A stretch of 50,699 bases of DNA from Acaryochloris sp. IP29b_bin.148 (GTDB lineage: Bacteria > Cyanobacteriota > Cyanobacteriia > Thermosynechococcales > Thermosynechococcaceae), in the NCBI RefSeq assembly GCF_028285565.1, contig NZ_JANQOY010000124.1, positions 1-50,699 of the forward strand. Direction: 5' to 3'. Both the position numbers and the translations under genes were made by a program. The notes beneath the pieces are model-generated. The model worked only from the letters and a program-made list of their open reading frames with translations. It did not search any database and was not told the DNA's origin. Below are positions 36,971-43,658 of this stretch, in pieces (position 1 is the stretch's first letter; each line of letters starts with the position of its first letter).

Positions 36971-38053
36971 CTAGTCACCCAGGTAGATGCCTAAGCCTCG
37001 TGCTGTTTTCACCAGCGTTCCCGTGGGATTGACTGCTCGATAATGTGCGATCGCATCCAAAATAGGTACACTCAAAACCTGGCGATGCTGCCAAGTCACC
37101 ATTTGGTCAAAATGGCCCTCGGCAATGAGATCAACCGCCGCCACCCCAAAGGCAGCACCGATTAAACGATCGGAAGGGGAAGGCATGCCGCCTCGTTGAA
37201 CATGGCCTAAAACCGTTACCCGTGTTTCCGCCACATGGCGACTACAGATTTGCTCCGATAAATATTGACCAATTCCACCCAAACGACATTCACCTAAGCC
37301 ATCTGTATGGGTTAACGGGGCGCCGCCTTCAGTGCGTACCGCCTCGGCAACAATAATCAGAGAGTAGTTTTTCCCTTTACTTTGCCGCTCTTTGATTTTG
37401 GCGCAGACATTATCAATGGTGTAGGGAATTTCAGGGATCAAAATGATATCGGCCCCGCCTGCAATCCCTGCACTAATCGCAATATGCCCTGCATCCCGAC
37501 CCATAACCTCTAAAATAATGACTCGGCTATGACTTGCGGCTGTAAATTGCAGCCGATCTAAGGCTTCTGTGGCAATATTGACTGCCGTGTCAAACCCCAC
37601 TGATCGTTCGGTTACCCCTACATCATTGTCAATGGTTTTGGGAATACCCACCAAGTTCCAATTGCCTTGCTGAGCCAGCTTTCGGAGAATCGCAATACTG
37701 CCATCTCCACCAATGCCGATCAGAGCATCTAAACCCAGTTTGTGATACCCCGCAATAATTTCTTCAGAGCGATCGACAATCGTCCCATCTGGCATCGGAA
37801 AGGCAAAGGGATTGCCCTTATTCGTGGTGCCTAGCATTGTCCCCCCTGCCGTCAGCAGTGGACTCATCTGTTGAGGTTCAAGGACAATCGCTGCTGGCGG
37901 ATCTTTCAAGAGTCCATGGGTCGCTTGTTGAATACCAATTACGTCCCAACCATAACGTTCCACTGCTCGCAGCACGACTGCTCGAATAGTGGGATTGAGC
38001 CCGGCACAATCCCCACCACTGGTTAGAATGCCAACCCGCTTTTTATCACCCAT
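36971..38053 (-). CDS. pfkA: 6-phosphofructokinase
   Basis: This 360-residue enzyme phosphorylates fructose 6-phosphate in the Embden-Meyerhof route. The sugar-site and nucleotide-loop motifs are TSGGDCAGLNPTIRAVV (11-27), GGDGS (115-119) and PKTIDND (138-144). The Gly in GGDGS (rather than GGDD) argues for ATP or another nucleotide as donor. The Lys of PKTIDND is the residue usually found in pyrophosphate-type enzymes, so it is the mixed Gly/Lys group and the donor should not be assumed. It is divergent from lexA over about 324 bases. Confidence 0.95.
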   Translation of the reverse strand: MGDKKRVGILTSGGDCAGLNPTIRAVVLRAVERYGWDVIGIQQATHGLLKDPPAAIVLEPQQMSPLLTAGGTMLGTTNKGNPFAFPMPDGTIVDRSEEIIAGYHKLGLDALIGIGGDGSIAILRKLAQQGNWNLVGIPKTIDNDVGVTERSVGFDTAVNIATEALDRLQFTAASHSRVIILEVMGRDAGHIAISAGIAGGADIILIPEIPYTIDNVCAKIKERQSKGKNYSLIIVAEAVRTEGGAPLTHTDGLGECRLGGIGQYLSEQICSRHVAETRVTVLGHVQRGGMPSPSDRLIGAAFGVAAVDLIAEGHFDQMVTWQHRQVLSVPILDAIAHYRAVNPTGTLVKTARGLGIYLGD

Positions 38054-38229
38054 AGTTACAATCGATTACCCAGAGAATTGGTAGTTGAGATAGATGTAAC
38101 GTAAACCAAAGACAGCCGTATCCCTTGGAACTCTAGGTTGAATTTATCTTTGTCAGGGAAAGCTCAATCCTCAATCGGATTGATGCCTGTGGATCCAACG
38201 TGGGTTGGCCATCGCTCTAGGCTAAATAT

Positions 38230-38280
38230 TTGGCGAAAGCTCTCTTTTCTTTGTATACTTTACAGTAGTACAGGTGTTTT
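38230..38280 (+). promoter_or_regulatory. Putative lexA promoter with overlapping LexA box
   Basis: A -35-like TTGGCG (38230-38235), an 18-base spacer and a -10-like TATACT (38254-38259) are followed at 38267-38280 by AGTACAGGTGTTTT. This matches the cyanobacterial LexA consensus RGTAC-N3-D-GTWCB (recalled from Anabaena) at all but one position. The box would cover the transcription start, a typical place for a repressor, and would give self-control of lexA. The rest of the 324-base pfkA/lexA gap holds nothing else I recognise. Confidence 0.6.
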
Positions 38281-38377
38281 ATATCATTAGGGTGACTTAA
38301 CGCTTGAACGCACTGTGATCAAGGTTAAATAACCCTTTTGAAGGCATCAAGTGATGTTTGTGTGGGTCTGATTGACT

Positions 38378-38998
38378 GTGGAACCTCTATCCAAAGCTCA
38401 GCAAGAATTATTCGACTGGTTGGTTCAATATATTGAACATCATCAACATGCCCCCTCTATCCGGCAGATGATGCAGGCCATGAAGCTTAAGTCGCCTGCG
38501 CCCGTACAAAGCCGCCTAGATCATCTCAGGAAGAAAGGCTATGTTGACTGGGAAATTGGTCAAGCCCGCACATTACGCATTGTTCATCCTGACTTCGCTG
38601 CATCGGAGACTGAACGCATTCCTATTCTAGGTGCGATCGCAGCCGGTGGATTAATCGAACCCTTTGTGGAAGTCGTAGATTCCTTAGACTTCAGCCCCAA
38701 GCAATTGCCACCCCAATCCTATGCACTCCGGGTCAACGGTGACAGTATGATCGATGCTCACATTACAGACGGTGACATTGTCATTATGCAACCCGTTCAA
38801 GAACCCAGAACCTTAAAGAACGGGACTATCGTAGCTGCTAGAGTCGAAGGTGAAGGGACAACCCTAAAGCGATTTTATTTACAAAACAATGAAGTGACCC
38901 TTGAAGCCGCCAACCTTAAGTATCAGCCTATTAAGGCATTAGCAGCTAACGTCGAGGTCCAAGGATCGCTTCTAGGGGTGTGGCGAACGTATTTCTAG
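38378..38998 (+). CDS. lexA: LexA repressor
   Basis: This 206-residue SOS-type repressor has an N-terminal winged helix with the family segment HAPSIRQMMQAM...SPAPVQSRLDHLRKKGY. The C-terminal self-cleaving domain has the Ala-Gly bond A89-G90 in LGAIAAGG, the nucleophile S123 in NGDSMID and the base K164 in TTLKR. All parts for RecA-stimulated self-cleavage are present, unlike the Synechocystis LexA, which is reported to lack them (from memory). The family N-terminus MEPLSKAQQ starts at the GTG at 38378; a TTG six bases upstream is the alternative. Its likely operator lies at 38267-38280. Confidence 0.96.
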   Translation: MEPLSKAQQELFDWLVQYIEHHQHAPSIRQMMQAMKLKSPAPVQSRLDHLRKKGYVDWEIGQARTLRIVHPDFAASETERIPILGAIAAGGLIEPFVEVVDSLDFSPKQLPPQSYALRVNGDSMIDAHITDGDIVIMQPVQEPRTLKNGTIVAARVEGEGTTLKRFYLQNNEVTLEAANLKYQPIKALAANVEVQGSLLGVWRTYF

Positions 38999-39023
38999 TA
39001 CTGGTTGGCGTTGATAAAACATC

Positions 39024-39317
39024 TTAAACAGCCTGTAACTTAGCAATCCACATATCTGCTGGATTGCTATAAAAATCTATTTCATCAATACGATACTCAG
39101 ATAACCCATGGGCGTCATTGATGCGAACCCGATCGCCTTGTTTAACACCTGGTTTACAAGAGGTCATATAAAAAGCGAATGGATCTAGGGTTGCTTCTAA
39201 ACAAAAGTCATTAGAGGCGCTAGAGCAATCATAGCAGTGAATTTTGCGCCTCTGATTGTTTGAGAAGACATTCCACCTCGGCAATGGGATGGGTGGGTGG
39301 AAATGTGTGAATGCCAT
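39024..39317 (-). CDS. Small conserved hypothetical protein
   Basis: This 97-residue frame is of unknown family. The C-terminal two thirds read like a compact beta domain (DPFAFYMTSCKPGVKQGDRVRI...YRIDEIDFYSNPADMWIAKL). Three Cys lie in the N-terminal part (CYDCSSASNDFC), possibly a metal site. It has no membrane segment. It is convergent with lexA, 25 bases apart. The well-formed C-terminal block makes it look real, but the start is uncertain. Confidence 0.6.
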   Translation of the reverse strand: MAFTHFHPPIPLPRWNVFSNNQRRKIHCYDCSSASNDFCLEATLDPFAFYMTSCKPGVKQGDRVRINDAHGLSEYRIDEIDFYSNPADMWIAKLQAV

Positions 39318-39770
39318 GTAAATGATTTCCCAAGACTTTCAGTTACTCAATATAACTTACATTATCACACTTGTCATATAGGTTCTGATTATCCTACTGC
39401 TAGTCAGTAGTAGAGTAAAAGTGAATCAGCTAAAAATCCATGAAAATCAGTAATATAGAATTAAATCTCTATATATCTACCTAAATACAGAGTTTCCTCT
39501 AAATACTGTCTTCTTAGAAGCAACTATGCTCATTGAGCACAACAAAAACTGACTTTTGATAACAAAATATGACTTTAGCAACTTGCATCAACGGATCAAA
39601 AGCGCCATCATGCCTCAACAATCCGCTTATTTCCCTTTGATAGCAATGGATTTCGCCGTAGGTTTTGATCACTATTGAAATTTTTTTAGATTGTGAGACA
39701 ACAAATTTGACTCCAGCAACGTCTGATCCAAAATATTCAAAAATCTACGGAGGAGGGGATGGATTTTGAA

Positions 39771-39806
39771 GTGATTAAGATCACAATTTGAGGTGATTAA
39801 GATCAC
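39771..39806. promoter_or_regulatory. Tandem CRP-like boxes, 22 bp apart
   Basis: The 14-base palindrome GTGATTAAGATCAC occurs at 39771-39784 and again at 39793-39806, the first followed by AA and the second by AA. It matches the CRP/SYCRP1 half-site pattern GTGA-N6-TCAC exactly, and TGTGA-N6-TCACA with one mismatch. The 22-base step places both on the same DNA face. The nearest downstream gene starts 609 bases away at 40415. Confidence 0.65.
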
Positions 39807-40301
39807 AACTCAGGGCACCAATCTCATCATAAGGTCAGCAAAAATAGCCATTTTGTTAAACACTTCATTCTGACTAATTGTCTGTGAAGACGGTTCAGCC
39901 CCACTATAGTTACATTGGCTACAGCAAATTTGCATTCAGGATTGTTAAAAAAAAGTAAATAACGTAAAATATTGCGTAAATTCTATAAATCAATGTTGAT
40001 AACTCTATGGAGCCTAAATTACTTTCACCCCACTAAATGGTTTTCACTGTTTTGAATCCAGGTGTAAGTACAGGATTAGTTTCTTAAGGATTACAAGATA
40101 AGAAAAAAGTAGATCAAGGCTATTTAGCCTATTTATTTGTCCGCATATCTGGAAACAGTAAACTCAAAATTTACAGCTACATTAATGACCCAAAATTTAC
40201 ATCTGAGCTAACTGCATGTTGCGCTGGGCAACACCTTGTTCTCTAGCAATCGTCGTGGTCAAGCAGCAACGTAACTTGTATCGCTAACTTGGGAAAACTA
40301 A

Positions 40302-40324
40302 GCATGGAGGGGGCTAGTCCATGC
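40302..40324. other. Short perfect hairpin upstream of the STAND NTPase gene
   Basis: GCATGGA (40302-40308) pairs with TCCATGC (40318-40324) around a G-rich loop. It lies about 90 bases before the start at 40415, so it may be in the leader RNA. No T-run follows, so it is not a terminator. Confidence 0.4.
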
Positions 40325-40414
40325 AGAGCTTCGTAGTTTTTGAGTGATTTTCAATTGGACACGAACAGCACTTTAAAATTCTCAACAATAGACTATTTGT
40401 AATAGTCATGAAAT

Positions 40415-41896
40415 ATGTATAACGGCGCCCACAGTTTTACCGATGACACAACTCCGACTCAAGCCAAAGTGGCTGACCCCCTCTATCTAGTGCCCTCACT
40501 TCCTCAAGGTCAACCAGAGTCTAAACAGGCGTACTTAATTCTCCAGCGTCTCTTCCCGACAGCTGAATTGAGCAACATCCAAACGACGGTCTTTTTGCAA
40601 GCTTGGCAAGGAAAAACTTACCAACAAATTGCTCAGAGTACTGGCTATGATGCAGATTACATAAAGGATGTAGGGCATAAACTATGGCGTAAGCTATCTG
40701 CCCTTTTGGGAGAATCTTTATCAAAACACAACTTTTGCTCCATCCTTAGACGTCGCTTCCAACAGTTGGAAGATGCTGAACTGGCACTGCAGAATCCTCA
40801 GGAGTCTGGTGTAAGAACCATGCAGTCCCATAAATCGAAGAAAGAGATGGGACATCCGATACAGGTCTGTGATTGGGGTGAAGCAGCTGCTGTTCCTGTC
40901 TTCATTGGCCGACAATTTGTGGTGACTCAGCTGAAACGCTGGATTCTTGAAGATCACAATCGTCTCATTGGTATTTTTGGATTAGGAGGGGTTGGCAAAA
41001 CTGCCTTGGCAGTGAAATGTGTTGAGCAGGTGCAAAGTCAGTTCGATTGCATTATTTGGCGGTCTGTTCGAGATCAGCCCCATTTCGATGCCCTGATGGG
41101 AGATTTGATTAGGTCTATTACCGGCCAAGTCAATCTTGAGCTTCCTGAAAGCGCTCAAGATAAAGTGACCCTGTTGCTGACGTACTTTAATCAGCATCGC
41201 TGCTTATTAGTTTTGGATGATTGGTTTTCTGTATTGCAAGGTGACCATGCACTGGCAGGAAGCTACCAGTCTGGCTGCGAACCCTATGGTCTACTGTTGA
41301 GACGCATCAGCGAAAGCCGACATAAGAGTTGTGTCTTGATTACGAGCCGGGAGCAACCCATTGGGCTCGCTTTCACGGATAATGAAGCCTTTCCGAGCCG
41401 CACTTTGTATCTAGATGGATTAGATCAGGACTCGGGGCGGACGGCACTCAAGGCATTCGGTCTAGAAGGCCCTGACGAGTACTATGATTTACTGCTACAG
41501 CGTTATACGGGTAATCCTCATGCCTTGAGAGTTGCAGTAAAAACCATCACCAATTTCTTTGCGGGGAATGTCCCTCAATTTTTAGAACGAGATGAGCTGA
41601 TCTATGGAGATATTAGGCGGCTGCTTTACCAACAATTTAGTCGTCTTTCGAAATTAGAAATTTCGATTATGCTGAGTTTGGCGAATCTTGATACAGCTGG
41701 CTCTCTCGCTGATATTGCTCCAGATATTTCCTTAGAACAAAGTGACTTATTGCTGGATGCTTTGGAATCGCTGCATCGTCGTTCCTTTATCTGGAAACAG
41801 AATGGCTATATCAGTATTCCCCAGCTTCTGAAGGAATATATTCGAGCGTCACCGCATTTAGATACTGCAGAGGTTTCTGTTGATCGCGAAGTCTGA
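40415..41896 (+). CDS. NB-ARC-type STAND NTPase without WD40 repeats
   Basis: This 493-residue protein has an N-terminal helix-turn-helix-like region (about 42-105, segment GKTYQQIAQSTGYDADYIKDV) that in cyanobacteria often precedes STAND NTPases. Next comes an NB-ARC module: P-loop GLGGVGKT at 189-196, Walker B CLLVLDDW at 263-270, sensor LITSREQP and a winged-helix part (about 380-480, ending QLLKEYIRAS). Relatives carry the same DWGEA...FxGR start and usually end in WD40 or TPR sensors. Here the protein stops after the winged helix, so it is either a minimal form or has lost its sensor. Such proteins act as signal switches and, in some bacteria, in phage defence; the role here is inferred. 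It lies 490 bases before the ATPase pair. Confidence 0.85.
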   Translation: MYNGAHSFTDDTTPTQAKVADPLYLVPSLPQGQPESKQAYLILQRLFPTAELSNIQTTVFLQAWQGKTYQQIAQSTGYDADYIKDVGHKLWRKLSALLGESLSKHNFCSILRRRFQQLEDAELALQNPQESGVRTMQSHKSKKEMGHPIQVCDWGEAAAVPVFIGRQFVVTQLKRWILEDHNRLIGIFGLGGVGKTALAVKCVEQVQSQFDCIIWRSVRDQPHFDALMGDLIRSITGQVNLELPESAQDKVTLLLTYFNQHRCLLVLDDWFSVLQGDHALAGSYQSGCEPYGLLLRRISESRHKSCVLITSREQPIGLAFTDNEAFPSRTLYLDGLDQDSGRTALKAFGLEGPDEYYDLLLQRYTGNPHALRVAVKTITNFFAGNVPQFLERDELIYGDIRRLLYQQFSRLSKLEISIMLSLANLDTAGSLADIAPDISLEQSDLLLDALESLHRRSFIWKQNGYISIPQLLKEYIRASPHLDTAEVSVDREV

Positions 41897-42386
41897 TGTC
41901 CATTATTTCTTGCAGACATCAACGCTAGGGTTTCTAAAAAAGAACTGAGCTGTGAAAGCGGTCTGTCGGTGAGAACCTGAGCTACGGATTTTGCGATCGC
42001 ATCAGCGTCCTATTTTTCGGCGAGTAATGCGTTGCGGCCAGTGGACATTCGGTCAAAATACTTTCTCTGCTGATACGGCTTTGCCCTAATATTCCCCCAC
42101 TGGAGTATTTGCGATTTAGAACAGAAGCAAGTGATCTAACACTTCAAATTATCCTGCCCGAAGTCTCCAATAGAATCATGTTCAAAGCAGTACACGATTG
42201 AGTAGAGCTTCGTGCAACACTCCAACTGCCCCAATGCTTAATTAGACTTTTGCTCCAGCATTTTAGCTTTGAGTATTCTGTTATCAGTGTGTTTTACCAA
42301 CGAAATTGTTGGCAACAAAAATGTTGGAATGCTAGCATGGATTGACCAACAGAATTGTTGGCAAAAAAATTGTTAGATATAAATCC
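41897..42386. other. 490-base non-coding gap before the ATPase pair
   Basis: This gap contains one HIP1 octamer (about 41993) and, at its end, two copies of a palindromic repeat (separate entry). No coding remnant of a WD40 or TPR array was recognised in the first part. Confidence 0.5.
42297..42377. repeat. Two 32-bp direct repeats, each with a CCAAC/GTTGG palindrome, next to the ATPase start
   Basis: Copies at 42297-42328 and 42346-42377 match at 27 of 32 positions by eye and are 49 bases apart. Each begins with CCAAC-N6-GTTGG. The second ends 9 bases before the ATG at 42387, where no Shine-Dalgarno site is present, so a bound protein or an RNA fold here would affect expression directly. 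It is a likely operator pair. Confidence 0.7.
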
Positions 42387-43658
42387 ATGACGGAAGTAAC
42401 TGAACAACTTGAACCAACGGTGGGTAACTGGGTTGTTGGAGAAAGGTTTTGGGGGCGGGACAAGGAGCTAGAGTTATTTATTGAAGATTTAGACGCAGGG
42501 TCGCATTTACTGCTGGTCGCACAGCGTCGCATGGGTAAGACGAGTCTAATGCGAGAGGCCTCCTGTAGAATCTCAGGTCGCTATATTTGCCTAAATGTTG
42601 ATTTGCAGAGTGCCCATTCAGCAGCCGATGCCATTGCCGAGTTAAGTGCTGCTACCTATGAACATCAATCGCTATGGTCTAAAACGAAAGAGATTTTTAG
42701 CAATATTTTGAAGAGTACGGCTGGGCAGATTGACTCACTACAACTTGCAAATTTGAAAGTAACACTCCGTAGTGGGCTAACAGTGGATAACTGGCAGGAA
42801 AAAGGCGATCGCTTACTCGACTGTTTGGCCCAATCAGAGAAACCTGTGGCGATTTTCTTGGATGAAGTTCCTATCCTGATCAGTCGCTTATTGAAAGGCG
42901 AAGATTATCAGATTACACCTGATCGCCGAAGACAAGCTGATGCATTTATGTCTTGGTTGCGAGCCAACGGTATTAAACATCAAGGCACAGTACGCATGGT
43001 ACTGACGGGTTCTATTGGTCTAGAACCCATTTTGCGTCAGGGAGGACTGAGTGCAACTGTTAACAACTTCCAGCCTTTTGAGTTAGGCCCTTGGTCACCA
43101 GATACTGCTCAAGGTTGTCTTCAAGCGCTGGGAAATCATCGGGGCTTGACTTACTGTGCAGGTGCACTTCCAGATATTACCGATTGCCTAGGAATCTGTA
43201 TTCCCTACCATATACAGCTATTTTTTGACCGAATCCGTAAAGTTTGTCACTTGCAAGATCTGACGGTTGTCTCGCCAGAGTTAGTGGCTGAAGTATATGA
43301 GACCAAGATGCTAAGTGTTCAAGGTCACGCTGAGCTCAGCCATATGGAAGAGCGATTGAAAGTGGTGTTGGGACCAACGCTACATCCTTTGGCTTTAACC
43401 TTATTGACTGAGACGGCTGTAGTGGGGAAGTTGACCTCAGCTGCGACTCAAATTCTGATACAGGAATTTGTTGTAGATATTGAAAACGGTAATTCTGGCG
43501 ATATTGCCCGTGAAATCCTGAACATTCTGGAGCATGATGGCTATCTGAAGCGGTACCCGGAAGGCTATCAATTTGAGTCCAAACTGCTGAAAGACTGGTG
43601 GAAAGCCCGTAATGGATTCCATTTTGTAGTCGCTTCTGATCGCAAAGGAAACCACTAA
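42387..43658 (+). CDS. AAA-type ATPase, first gene of coupled pair
   Basis: This 423-residue P-loop ATPase is of the kind beginning with a GRDKELELF box. Walker A is AQRRMGKTS at 45-53 (the family often has APRRxGKTS), and Walker B VAIFLDEVP at 154-162 has the catalytic D159-E160. A sensor-like LTGSIGLEPIL follows at about 207-217. The C-terminal ~130 residues look like a winged-helix region (LNILEHDGYLKRYPEGYQFES). The ATG at 42387 is preferred to the TTG at 42342, which lies before the second repeat copy. Its TAA overlaps the ATG of the next gene by one base, so the two are translated together and probably form one complex. The function is unknown. Confidence 0.85.
   Translation: MTEVTEQLEPTVGNWVVGERFWGRDKELELFIEDLDAGSHLLLVAQRRMGKTSLMREASCRISGRYICLNVDLQSAHSAADAIAELSAATYEHQSLWSKTKEIFSNILKSTAGQIDSLQLANLKVTLRSGLTVDNWQEKGDRLLDCLAQSEKPVAIFLDEVPILISRLLKGEDYQITPDRRRQADAFMSWLRANGIKHQGTVRMVLTGSIGLEPILRQGGLSATVNNFQPFELGPWSPDTAQGCLQALGNHRGLTYCAGALPDITDCLGICIPYHIQLFFDRIRKVCHLQDLTVVSPELVAEVYETKMLSVQGHAELSHMEERLKVVLGPTLHPLALTLLTETAVVGKLTSAATQILIQEFVVDIENGNSGDIAREILNILEHDGYLKRYPEGYQFESKLLKDWWKARNGFHFVVASDRKGNH

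Larger units (their letters stand above)
39318..40414. other. 1.1-kb AT-rich non-coding region with repeats and operator-like sites
   Basis: No convincing ORF is seen on either strand. The region contains three imperfect copies of a ~21-base motif, AACAAA(A)..TGACT...AAC, at 39541-39563, 39561-39582 and 39700-39720. It also holds two identical CRP-like boxes (separate entry) and a short perfect hairpin (separate entry). It divides the lexA side from the NTPase genes and may mark the left edge of the accessory block. It could hide a small RNA. Confidence 0.55.

Noticed and set aside
39318-40414. CRISPR array or Tn7-like/CAST end in the long gap
   Set aside because: Only three diverged boxes with irregular spacing; no repeat-spacer pattern, no cas or tns genes.
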